Positions 16,444 through 23,532 of a DNA stretch of 38,007 nucleotides are shown here, one piece after another. Origin of the DNA: Pseudomonas sp. LB-090624 (lineage in GTDB: Bacteria > Pseudomonadota > Gammaproteobacteria > Pseudomonadales > Pseudomonadaceae); assembly GCF_003205205.1 (NCBI RefSeq), contig NZ_QJRL01000037.1:1-38007 (forward strand), given 5' to 3'. Each line of letters opens with the position of its first letter. Positions within the stretch are counted from its first letter, which is position 1. The notes beneath the pieces were generated by a model. It worked only from the letters and a program-made list of their open reading frames with translations. It searched no databases and was not told where the DNA came from. A program made the translations under genes and the position numbers.

Positions 16444-17271
16444 ATGCTGAGCCCTTACATGTCGCCCGTGGAGCGGGTCTGGTACTACAGCCTGCGTATT
16501 CTTTGCGGCCTGATCCTGCTATTCCTGATCTTGCCGGTGCTGGTGATCGTGCCGCTGTCCTTCAACAGTGGCAGCTTCCTGGTGTACCCGCTACAGGGCT
16601 TCTCGCTGCAGTGGTATCAGGACTTCTTTGGCTCTGCCGAGTGGATGCGGGCGCTGAAGAACAGCATCATCGTCGCCCCGGCGGCCACGGTGCTGGCCAT
16701 GGTGTTCGGCACCCTGGCGGCCATCGGCCTGACCCGCGGGGATTTCCCCGGCAAATCGCTGGTCATGGCGCTGGTGATTTCGCCGATGGTGGTACCGGTG
16801 GTGATCATCGGTGTGGCCAGCTACCTGTTCTTCGCGCCGCTTGGCATGGGCAACAGCTTCACCTCGCTGATCTTGGTGCATGCGGTGCTGGGTGTGCCGT
16901 TTGTCATCATCACCGTGTCAGCGACCTTGCAGGGCTTCAACTACAACCTGGTGCGCGCGGCAGCCAGCCTGGGGGCCTCGCCACTGCTGAGCTTCCGCCG
17001 GGTGACCCTGCCGCTGATTGCCCCCGGGGTAATCTCGGGAGCACTGTTCGCGTTCGCCACCTCGTTCGACGAAGTCGTGGTGACGCTGTTCCTCGCCGGG
17101 CCGGAGCAGGCAACCCTGCCGCGGCAGATGTTCAGCGGCATTCGCGAAAACCTGAGCCCGACCATTGCGGCGGCGGCGACCTTGCTGATTGCTTTCTCGG
17201 TGGTGTTGCTGCTGACCCTGGAATGGCTCCGCGGGCGTAGCGAGAAGCTCAGGACTCAACAACCTGCCTGA
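16444..17271 (+). CDS. Polyamine-type ABC transporter permease (PotC-like)
   Basis: The 275-residue protein is the second permease, with about six transmembrane helices starting at residues 15-40 (ILCGLILLFLILPVLVIVPLS). The EAA loop is VRAAASLGASPLLSFRRVTLPLI (about 177-199). It has the usual PotC length, unlike the extended partner upstream. The start ATG lies 11 bases after the first permease, with GAGGAGCC as ribosome-binding site. It is the last gene of the importer operon; a REP pair follows its stop and may mark the end of the transcript. Confidence 0.92.
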   Translation: MLSPYMSPVERVWYYSLRILCGLILLFLILPVLVIVPLSFNSGSFLVYPLQGFSLQWYQDFFGSAEWMRALKNSIIVAPAATVLAMVFGTLAAIGLTRGDFPGKSLVMALVISPMVVPVVIIGVASYLFFAPLGMGNSFTSLILVHAVLGVPFVIITVSATLQGFNYNLVRAAASLGASPLLSFRRVTLPLIAPGVISGALFAFATSFDEVVVTLFLAGPEQATLPRQMFSGIRENLSPTIAAAATLLIAFSVVLLLTLEWLRGRSEKLRTQQPA

Positions 17272-17277
17272 CGATGG

Positions 17278-17356
17278 CCGGCGTCTTCGCGGCTAAAGCC
17301 GCTCCCACAGGGCTTGCATACCCTTTTGGGGGCGGCTTTAGCCGCGAAGACGCCGG
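17278..17356. repeat. REP pair (inverted) after the importer operon
   Basis: Two copies of a P. putida-type REP face each other. The outer 25 bases are perfectly complementary: CCGGCGTCTTCGCGGCTAAA... at 17278-17302 and its reverse complement at 17332-17356. Each copy also contains an inner palindrome (GCGGCTAAAGCCGC) and the CTCCCACAGG tail is partly kept. The pair could form a long hairpin and protect or end the permease mRNA before rpe. Confidence 0.85.
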
Positions 17357-17436
17357 TGCAGGTTGACGCTAATCAGACCTCATCCACTTCCCTGAGTTAC
17401 AATGCGCGCCACCGTGATTCTGCCAACAGGTGCGCC

Positions 17437-18111
17437 ATGCAGCCCTACGCTATTGCCCCCTCCATTCTCTCTGCCGATTTCGCCCGCCTGGGTGAGGACG
17501 TCGACAAGGTATTGGCTGCGGGTGCCGACATCGTCCACTTCGATGTCATGGACAACCACTACGTTCCCAACCTGACCATCGGCCCGATGGTGTGCACCGC
17601 CCTGCGTAAGTACGGCGTCACCGCACCCATCGACGTGCACCTGATGGTCAGCCCGGTCGATCGCATCATCGGCGACTTCATCGAAGCCGGCGCCACCTAC
17701 ATCACCTTCCACCCGGAAGCATCGCAGCACATCGACCGTTCGCTGCAGCTGATCAAGGACGGTGGCTGCAAGGCCGGCCTGGTGTTCAACCCGGCCACCA
17801 GCCTGGACGCCCTGAAATATGTGATGGACAAGGTCGACATGGTGCTGCTGATGAGCGTCAACCCAGGCTTCGGCGGACAGAAGTTTATCCCCGGCACCCT
17901 CGACAAGCTGCGTGAAGCGCGTGCGCTGATCGATGCCAGCGGCCGCGATATCCGTCTGGAAATCGACGGTGGCGTCAACGTCAATAACATTCGCGAGATC
18001 GCTGCTGCTGGCGCCGATACCTTCGTGGCCGGTTCCGCGATCTTCAACGCCCCGGACTACCAGGAAGTCATCGCCAAGATGCGCGCCGAACTGGCCCAGG
18101 CCCGCGCATGA
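17437..18111 (+). CDS. rpe: Ribulose-phosphate 3-epimerase
   Basis: Rpe interconverts ribulose-5-phosphate and xylulose-5-phosphate in the pentose phosphate pathway. The 224-residue protein matches the family length and forms a single TIM barrel. It shows IAPSILSADFARLGED (residues 6-21), HFDVMDNHYVPNLTIGP with the metal/catalytic Asp, a catalytic-loop region VLLMSVNPGFGGQKF, and the phosphate-binding EIDGGVN with AGADTFVAGSAIF. The start is ATG 17437; an in-frame start at 17314 would run through the REP hairpin and is rejected. The stop overlaps the gph start (ATGA). Confidence 0.97.
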   Translation: MQPYAIAPSILSADFARLGEDVDKVLAAGADIVHFDVMDNHYVPNLTIGPMVCTALRKYGVTAPIDVHLMVSPVDRIIGDFIEAGATYITFHPEASQHIDRSLQLIKDGGCKAGLVFNPATSLDALKYVMDKVDMVLLMSVNPGFGGQKFIPGTLDKLREARALIDASGRDIRLEIDGGVNVNNIREIAAAGADTFVAGSAIFNAPDYQEVIAKMRAELAQARA

Positions 18112-18926
18112 GTGGCTTCGAGCAGCTGTTCCCGGGCACGCTGCCCAGGCTGGTGATGTTCGATCTGGACGGTACCCTGATCGATTCCGTGCCAGACCTG
18201 GCCGCCGCCGTGGACCGTATGCTGCTCGAACTGGGGCGCCCGCCTGCAGGCCTTGAGGCGGTGCGCCACTGGGTTGGCAACGGCGCCCAGGTGCTGGTGC
18301 GCCGTGCCCTGGCCGGTGGCATCGAGCATGAAACCGTGGATGATGCCCTGGCCGAACAGGGCCTGGCGCTGTTCATGGACGCCTATGCCGAAAGCCATGA
18401 GCTCACCTCGGTCTACCCCGGGGTGAAAGACACCCTGCGTTGGCTGCAGAAGCAGGGCGTGGAAATGGCGTTGATCACCAACAAGCCAGAGCGCTTCGTC
18501 GCCCCTTTGCTGGACCAGATGAAGATCGGTCGCTACTTTCGCTGGATCATCGGCGGAGACACGCTGCCGCAGAAAAAGCCCGACCCCGCGGCGCTGCTGT
18601 TCGTCATGCAAATGGCCGGCGTCACCCCGCAGCAAGCGCTATTCGTCGGCGATTCGCGCAGTGATGTACTGGCGGCCAAGGCGGCAGGCGTGCAGTGCGT
18701 GGGCCTGACCTACGGCTACAACCATGGCAGGCCGATCCACGACGAATCTCCCAGCCTCGTGATCGACGACCTGCGCGCATTGCTGCCCGGTTGCGCAGAC
18801 CCGGCCACTGGGATAACGTTGGCGGACCTTCAAGCCTCACAAGACAGAGAGTCCACCGTGGCGGTTACTGGCAAATTCTGGATGAAAGTCATCAAGGCCC
18901 TGGCCCGTTGGCGTTGGCGCGCCTGA
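18108..18926 (+). CDS. gph: Phosphoglycolate phosphatase Gph, with trp leader as its C-terminus
   Basis: Gph removes phosphate from 2-phosphoglycolate formed during DNA end repair and metabolism. The 272-residue haloacid-dehalogenase enzyme has the nucleophile motif FDLDGTLID (D19, D21), the motif-II region LITNKPER, the K of KKPDP, and FVGDSRSDVLAAKAAG with the Mg-binding Asp. It is coupled to rpe by a four-base overlap. The last 22 codons read VAVTGKFW followed by MKVIKALARWRWRA, which closely matches the leader peptide before trpGDC, so the 3' end of this gene doubles as the trpE leader. The conserved phosphatase fold seems to end before these residues. The related MurNAc-6-phosphate phosphatase MupP is an alternative name, but the rpe/trpE context favours Gph. 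Confidence 0.9.
   Translation: MSGFEQLFPGTLPRLVMFDLDGTLIDSVPDLAAAVDRMLLELGRPPAGLEAVRHWVGNGAQVLVRRALAGGIEHETVDDALAEQGLALFMDAYAESHELTSVYPGVKDTLRWLQKQGVEMALITNKPERFVAPLLDQMKIGRYFRWIIGGDTLPQKKPDPAALLFVMQMAGVTPQQALFVGDSRSDVLAAKAAGVQCVGLTYGYNHGRPIHDESPSLVIDDLRALLPGCADPATGITLADLQASQDRESTVAVTGKFWMKVIKALARWRWRA
18791..18819 (+). promoter_or_regulatory. Candidate trpE leader promoter inside gph
   Basis: TTGCGC (18791-18796), a 17-base spacer and TAACGT (18814-18819) lie within the gph coding region, 38 bases before the leader GTG. The same -35 hexamer and spacing with TACTGT precede the trpGDC leader, which is the main support. The -10 is weak on its own. Confidence 0.45.
18858..18926 (+). CDS. trpL: trpE leader peptide TrpL, in frame with gph 3' end
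   Basis: A 22-codon reading frame starts at GTG 18858 behind AGAGAG, or could start at ATG 18882 (14 codons, MKVIKALARWRWRA). It contains tandem Trp codons in the Arg-Trp-Arg-Trp-Arg-Ala end and stops with TGA 70 bases before trpE. From residue 9 on it matches the trpGDC leader at 11 of 14 positions or better, and the DNA across the Trp codons and stop is identical. Transcription attenuation of both trpE and trpGDC has been reported in P. putida. The frame is the same as gph, so gph translation would read through it as well. Confidence 0.75.
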   Translation: MAVTGKFWMKVIKALARWRWRA

Positions 18927-18935
18927 CTTGAGCCT

Positions 18936-18965
18936 GCCGGCGCGTGCCGGCCCGTCCGTTTGCCT
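18936..18965 (+). terminator. trpE attenuator hairpin
   Basis: Nine bases after the leader stop, GCCGGC (18936-18941), loop GCGT and GCCGGC (18946-18951) form a GC-rich stem, followed by CCGTCCGTTTGCCT. The same CCGTTTGCCT string follows the hairpin in the trpGDC leader. GGCGCGCC in the last leader codons could pair with the GGCGCGTGCC of the stem, giving the alternative fold needed for attenuation. The exact pairing is my inference. Confidence 0.55.
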
Positions 18966-18995
18966 GACCTATTGCTGCTTGCCACGAGGCTACTC

Positions 18996-20477
18996 ATGAA
19001 CCGCGAAGAATTCCTGCGCCTGGCTGCTGCCGGCTACAACCGCATCCCCCTGGCCTGCGAAACCTTGGCCGACTTCGACACGCCGCTGTCGATCTACCTG
19101 AAACTGGCTGACCAGCCCAACTCTTACCTCCTTGAATCGGTGCAAGGCGGCGAGAAGTGGGGCCGCTATTCGATGATCGGCCTGCCCTCGCGCACCGTGA
19201 TGCGCGTGCATGGCTACCACGTCAGCGTCCTGCAGGACGGCGTCGAGGTGGAAAGCCATGATGTCGAAGACCCGCTGGCGTTCGTCGAGCGCTTCAAGGA
19301 CCGCTACAAGGTTGCCGATATCCCTGGCCTGCCACGTTTCAACGGTGGCTTGGTTGGCTACTTCGGCTACGACTGTGTGCGCTACGTGGAGAAACGCCTG
19401 GGTGCGAGCCCAAACCCGGATCCGTTGGGCGTGCCGGACATTCTGCTGATGGTGTCCGATGCCGTAGTGGTGTTCGACAACCTGGCCGGCAAGATGCACG
19501 CCATCGTGCTGGTCGACCCGGCTGAAGACCAGGCTTTCGAGCAAGGCCAAGCCCGTCTGCAAGGCTTGCTGGAAACCTTGCGCCAGCCAATCACCCCGCG
19601 CCGTGGCCTGGACTTGAGCGGCCCGCAGGCTGCCGAGCCGGAATTCCGCTCCAGCTACACCCGTGAGGATTACGAGCACGCCGTCGGCCGGATCAAGGAG
19701 TACATCCTGGCCGGTGACTGCATGCAGGTGGTGCCGTCGCAGCGCATGTCGATCGACTTCAAGGCTGCGCCTATCGACCTTTACCGCGCGTTGCGCTGCT
19801 TCAACCCCACGCCGTACATGTACTTCTTCAACTTTGGCGACTTCCATGTGGTCGGCAGCTCGCCCGAGGTGCTGGTGCGTGTCGAAGACAACCTGGTCAC
19901 GGTGCGCCCTATCGCTGGTACCCGCCCGCGTGGAGCGACCGAGGAGGCCGACCGCGCGCTGGAAGACGACCTGCTGTCGGACGACAAGGAGATTGCTGAG
20001 CACCTGATGCTGATCGACCTGGGACGCAACGACGTGGGCCGGGTGTCCTCGACCGGCAGCGTGCGCCTGACCGAGAAAATGGTGATCGAGCGTTACTCCA
20101 ACGTCATGCACATTGTGTCCAACGTCACCGGCCAGCTACGTGAAGGGCTGACGGCGATGGATGCACTGCGGGCGATCCTGCCAGCCGGTACGCTTTCGGG
20201 GGCGCCGAAGATTCGTGCGATGGAGATCATCGACGAACTGGAGCCGGTCAAGCGCGGGGTTTATGGTGGTGCCGTCGGTTACTTTGCCTGGAACGGTAAC
20301 ATGGATACCGCGATTGCCATTCGTACGGCAGTGATCAAGGACGGCGAGCTGCATGTGCAGGCCGGGGGTGGCATCGTTGCCGACTCGGTACCGGCACTGG
20401 AGTGGGAAGAAACCATCAACAAGCGCCGGGCGATGTTCCGGGCGGTGGCGCTGGCTGAGCAGACGTCCACCCGATAA
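18996..20477 (+). CDS. trpE: Anthranilate synthase component I TrpE
   Basis: TrpE converts chorismate to anthranilate with ammonia supplied by TrpG, the first committed step of tryptophan synthesis. The 493-residue protein has an N-terminal allosteric part with the Trp-binding motif LLESV (45-49), and a C-terminal chorismate-binding domain with RPIAGTRPRG, LIDLGRNDVGRVS and the late AGGGIVADS segment. The ATG at 18996 has GAGG six bases upstream; a TTG 12 codons earlier falls in the attenuator. Expected control is feedback inhibition by tryptophan and attenuation through the leader inside gph. It is separated from trpGDC by a minus-strand esterase gene and about 2.4 kb. Confidence 0.97.
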   Translation: MNREEFLRLAAAGYNRIPLACETLADFDTPLSIYLKLADQPNSYLLESVQGGEKWGRYSMIGLPSRTVMRVHGYHVSVLQDGVEVESHDVEDPLAFVERFKDRYKVADIPGLPRFNGGLVGYFGYDCVRYVEKRLGASPNPDPLGVPDILLMVSDAVVVFDNLAGKMHAIVLVDPAEDQAFEQGQARLQGLLETLRQPITPRRGLDLSGPQAAEPEFRSSYTREDYEHAVGRIKEYILAGDCMQVVPSQRMSIDFKAAPIDLYRALRCFNPTPYMYFFNFGDFHVVGSSPEVLVRVEDNLVTVRPIAGTRPRGATEEADRALEDDLLSDDKEIAEHLMLIDLGRNDVGRVSSTGSVRLTEKMVIERYSNVMHIVSNVTGQLREGLTAMDALRAILPAGTLSGAPKIRAMEIIDELEPVKRGVYGGAVGYFAWNGNMDTAIAIRTAVIKDGELHVQAGGGIVADSVPALEWEETINKRRAMFRAVALAEQTSTR

Positions 20478-20514
20478 ATTGATCGGGGCTGCGCTGTCAC
20501 GCAGAGAACACCTG

Positions 20515-20601
20515 TGTGGGAGCGGGCTCGTCCCGCGAAGGGGGCCGCGCGGTGCATGGCACCGGCGTTGCCGGTGTTCGCGGGGCAAGCCCGCTCCCAC
20601 A
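20515..20601. repeat. REP pair between convergent trpE and estP
   Basis: TGTGGGAGCGGG (20515-20526) and CCCGCTCCCACA (20590-20601) are exact reverse complements at the outer ends of two facing P. putida-type REP elements. Each has its own inner palindrome, GCGGGCTCGTCCCGC on the left and GCGGGGCAAGCCCGC on the right. Placed between two gene ends, it is probably the transcript boundary for both. Confidence 0.85.
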
Positions 20602-20671
20602 GAGTCCTTGCCAAACCAATACTATGGGTGCGGGTTTGCCTGCGAATGGACCGTAAACTGGCGCCGGCAGT

Positions 20672-22561
20672 TTAAAAGTCCACGCTGACTCCCAGGCTGA
20701 TCCCCTGCTGCGTCAACTCATCACTCTTGCGCCAGTTGTAGTTACCGCGCAAATGCACCCCTGCCACCACTTCATGGCTTACCCCCAGGCTCGCCCAGGT
20801 CAGGTCGCTGTGAGGGGTATACCCGGTCAGGGTGAAATCGTTCGCCGGCAGGCTGGTCAGGTGCATCCTCACATCCTGCTGGTCATCCTCGAACTCATGC
20901 TCCTGTGCCACCTCGGCAAACAGCCGGGTACCCGGCAGCACCTGCACACTGCCCAGCAATCCCACCCCCAAACGACGTGATGTACGCCCTTGGTCATCGA
21001 AGCCCAGCGCCGTCGAGCGCCCACTCTTCTCGTCGTAGCCATCCACCTTGACCCGTGCATAGTCGGCACTGATGAAAGGCGCTAGCTGCCAACTGCTGGT
21101 GTCGGCCGCCAAGTTGTACCCCAGACGACCGGACATCGCCCAGGCTTCGCCATCGGTGTCACCCTTTTCGCTACGATCGTTCACGCCAAGGGCGAAGGTG
21201 CGCTTGAGGTCGCTGTAGTCCAAGTGCCCGGCAGTCAGCGCCGCATCGGCCCACCAGCGATCCTGGCGGTACTGGGCAAAGGCGCTGGCCAGATAGCTGT
21301 CCATTTTGTAGTCCGAGTCTTGCTCGCCGGCTTCCAGCTTCTGGTGGTACACACCGCCGGCCAGGCCCACGCGCCAGGCGTCGTTCAGGCGGTAACTGCC
21401 GCCCACGGTCAGGTTGTAGCCGCGGCCATCGCCGCTGGCTGCGCTGCGTTGCCCGTCGAAGTCCAGATCCTGCGCGCCTGTGGCGACAAAGGCCTGCCAC
21501 TGGCCAACCGCCTGCCAAGGTGCCTGCCACTGGTTGCGCAGTTCATCCTGATGGGCGCGCAGGCTGGCGTGGGCAATTTCCGGCAGCAGGGTCAATTCCC
21601 ACGGAGCTGACAGGATCGAGTAGGCGTAGTCGGCAATCAGTTGCTGGCCAGCGATGGTGGGGTGTACCGAGTCGTTGAACAGCAGCTTGGTGGGGTCTGG
21701 CGTGGTGCCGTTGATGCCGTAAACCGAGTTTTCCACACAGCTTTCGCCGCTGTAGCAGGTGCCGACCAGGTTCTGGTCGCTGGCCAGGCCGAACTGGCTG
21801 GGGCTGGCCAATGCCTCACTCAACAGCACGGGGATGTTCAGCGGGATGATCTCGGCATCGACCTGCCGCAGCTGGCTGAGCAGCGACTGGTTGAAGGCAC
21901 CGGACAGCAAGGACAGCGGGTTTTGTTGCGGGGTACCGCTGAAATTAGGCGTTTGGCCAAGGTCGGGCAGCAGCCAGACCATGATGTAGCGCGCGCCACC
22001 TTGCTGCAGAGCCTGCGCGCTGGCCGCCAGGCGGGCGCCAGCGGCTATCGCGTCAGCTGGGCTGTTTACCAGGCCTTGCAGGAAGTCGTTGCCGCCGCCG
22101 GTGAGGTAGTACAACGCGTTGGGATCGGCGCGCAGGCCGTTGGCCAGGTAGCCGGGGCGCTCGCGCAGCACCAACCCGGCATTGGAGTTTCCTGGTGGGA
22201 TGACGGTCTGTGAGGTTTCGGTGATTGAATCGAGAATCTGCTGGGTCGTGTAGCCGCCGACCGCCCAGTTATTGCCGTCGGGCCGAATGCCGACCGAGGT
22301 GGATGGATTCAACGCGTCCGGGTCTATGCCCAGCCGCCCGCCGAGGATCATTGGTGACACGGGTGCAAAGTTGCCGTCGGCATCGCGGTTGGTGAAGCGG
22401 GCTCCCGAAGTGCCGCCCGTCAGGTCGGGGAATTGCCCGGCATCAGCGAGGCTGTCGCCGAACACGACCAGCGTGGAGTAGGGCGAGGGGGCCGCGAACG
22501 CCTGGCTGCAGGCCAGGGTGAGTGTGGCGAGGGTAAAGCGCAATAACGGGGCTTTTCGCAT
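20672..22561 (-). CDS. estP: GDSL-family autotransporter esterase (EstA/EstP type)
   Basis: This 629-residue protein is a self-exporting outer-membrane esterase. It has a signal peptide (1-23) and a GDSL hydrolase passenger (about 28-320) with VVFGDSLAD (nucleophile S37), GGGNDF (N158) and the late catalytic pair D297/H300 in NDSVHPT. A C-terminal autotransporter beta-barrel (about 350-629) ends in VDF, with a terminal Phe typical of BAM substrates. Relatives display the esterase on the cell surface and act on short- to medium-chain esters or rhamnolipid-related lipids. AAGGA sits nine bases before the ATG. It lies between the two trp units in the opposite direction and is probably transcribed alone. 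Confidence 0.92.
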   Translation of the reverse strand: MRKAPLLRFTLATLTLACSQAFAAPSPYSTLVVFGDSLADAGQFPDLTGGTSGARFTNRDADGNFAPVSPMILGGRLGIDPDALNPSTSVGIRPDGNNWAVGGYTTQQILDSITETSQTVIPPGNSNAGLVLRERPGYLANGLRADPNALYYLTGGGNDFLQGLVNSPADAIAAGARLAASAQALQQGGARYIMVWLLPDLGQTPNFSGTPQQNPLSLLSGAFNQSLLSQLRQVDAEIIPLNIPVLLSEALASPSQFGLASDQNLVGTCYSGESCVENSVYGINGTTPDPTKLLFNDSVHPTIAGQQLIADYAYSILSAPWELTLLPEIAHASLRAHQDELRNQWQAPWQAVGQWQAFVATGAQDLDFDGQRSAASGDGRGYNLTVGGSYRLNDAWRVGLAGGVYHQKLEAGEQDSDYKMDSYLASAFAQYRQDRWWADAALTAGHLDYSDLKRTFALGVNDRSEKGDTDGEAWAMSGRLGYNLAADTSSWQLAPFISADYARVKVDGYDEKSGRSTALGFDDQGRTSRRLGVGLLGSVQVLPGTRLFAEVAQEHEFEDDQQDVRMHLTSLPANDFTLTGYTPHSDLTWASLGVSHEVVAGVHLRGNYNWRKSDELTQQGISLGVSVDF

Positions 22562-22667
22562 CGGGGAACATCCTTTTCTTTATTTTTATCAGGACAACCC
22601 GATCGACCTTAGCAAATCACAGGGCATCCCTCCCAAGTCCATTCGTTTCCCCGTGTTTACAGGCATA

Positions 22668-22696
22668 TTGCGCCCGTCGCCCCGGTAGGCTACTGT
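22668..22696 (+). promoter_or_regulatory. Candidate trpGDC leader promoter
   Basis: TTGCGC (22668-22673), a 17-base spacer and TACTGT (22691-22696) lie 28 bases before the leader GTG. The -35 and spacing equal those before the trpE leader. The remaining sequence between the estP start (22561) and here shows no other clear promoter on plus. Confidence 0.55.
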
Positions 22697-22724
22697 GCCG
22701 GGACGTATAAGCGAGACCTATCCT

Positions 22725-22793
22725 GTGTTGATCGTCAGCAAACTCTTGATGCGCGTAATCAAGGCCCACGCCCGTTGGCGTTGGCGCGCCTGA
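22725..22793 (+). CDS. trpL: trpGDC leader peptide
   Basis: GTG 22725 opens 22 codons ending MRVIKAHARWRWRA and a TGA, with GAGA about ten bases before the start; ATG 22749 would give a 14-residue form. Length, the internal Met, the two Trp codons spaced by one Arg and the stop context are the same as in the trpE leader at 18858-18926. Here the leader is free-standing and does not overlap another gene. Stalling at the Trp codons when charged tRNA-Trp is scarce is the expected control of trpGDC. Confidence 0.78.
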   Translation: MLIVSKLLMRVIKAHARWRWRA

Positions 22794-22804
22794 CTTTATC
22801 CCCT

Positions 22805-22832
22805 GCCGGCCCGTCCGGCTCGCCCCCGTTTG
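22805..22832 (+). terminator. trpGDC attenuator hairpin
   Basis: GCCGG (22805-22809), loop CCCGT and CCGGC (22815-22819) follow the leader stop by 11 bases and precede CTCGCCCCCGTTTGCCTTCC. It occupies the same place as the trpE hairpin and shares the downstream CCGTTTGCCT string. The T-tract is short, so termination may need pausing or Rho. A further ~100 bases separate it from trpG, where TTCAAGAGGTTTAACCCG carries the AGAGG ribosome-binding site. Confidence 0.5.
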
Positions 22833-22929
22833 CCTTCCAGTCTACCGCCTTGTAAAGGCCAAGCTGCGCCTGTGGCAGGAGCAGGAAGGTTCAAATTTTG
22901 AAGTCAGTAGATTCAAGAGGTTTAACCCG

Positions 22930-23523
22930 ATGTTACTGATGATCGACAATTACGACTCTTTTACTTACAACGTCGTTCAGTACCTTGGCGAGCTGGGTGC
23001 CGAGGTCAAGGTCATTCGCAATGACGAAATGACCATCGCCCAGATCGAAGCCCTTAACCCCGAGCGCATCGTCGTATCCCCAGGGCCGTGCACGCCGAGC
23101 GAGGCGGGCGTGTCCATCGAGGCCATCCTGCACTTTGCCGGCAAGCTGCCGATCCTGGGCGTGTGCCTGGGGCACCAGTCCATCGGCCAGGCCTTTGGCG
23201 GTGATGTGGTGCGTGCCCGCCAGGTGATGCACGGCAAGACCAGCCCGGTACACCATCGCGACCTGGGCGTGTTCACCGGCCTCAACCACCCGCTGACCGT
23301 GACCCGCTACCACTCGCTGGTGGTCAAGCGCGAAACCTTGCCCGAGTGCCTGGAAGTGACCGCATGGACCGCCCATGCTGACGGTTCGGTCGACGAGATC
23401 ATGGGGCTGCGCCACAAGACGCTGAATATCGAGGGGGTGCAGTTCCACCCCGAGTCGATCCTGACTGAACAGGGCCACGAGCTGTTCGCCAATTTCCTCA
23501 AGCAGACCGGCGGCCGCCGCTAA
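22930..23523 (+). CDS. trpG: Anthranilate synthase component II (glutamine amidotransferase) TrpG
   Basis: TrpG releases ammonia from glutamine and passes it to TrpE. The 197-residue class-I amidotransferase has the catalytic triad at C79 in GVCLGHQ, and H173 and E175 in QFHPES, with the oxyanion segment SPGPCTP (50-56). The N-terminus MLLMIDNYDSFTYN is characteristic. In pseudomonads the trpG of this operon may also serve p-aminobenzoate synthesis as PabA. It is first in trpG-trpD-trpC and is preceded by its own leader and attenuator; the nine-base gap to trpD has AAGGA. Confidence 0.96.
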   Translation: MLLMIDNYDSFTYNVVQYLGELGAEVKVIRNDEMTIAQIEALNPERIVVSPGPCTPSEAGVSIEAILHFAGKLPILGVCLGHQSIGQAFGGDVVRARQVMHGKTSPVHHRDLGVFTGLNHPLTVTRYHSLVVKRETLPECLEVTAWTAHADGSVDEIMGLRHKTLNIEGVQFHPESILTEQGHELFANFLKQTGGRR

Positions 23524-23532
23524 GGATCGAAC

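Noticed and set aside
17314..17436. N-terminal extension of Rpe by 41 residues
   Set aside because: The extension would translate the REP hairpin and has no family similarity; ATG 17437 gives exact family length.
18108..18926. Identification of the HAD phosphatase as MupP
   Set aside because: MupP would complete the recycling route with AmgK, MurU and AnmK, but the coupling with rpe and placement before trpE is the standard gph locus; sequence alone does not favour MupP.
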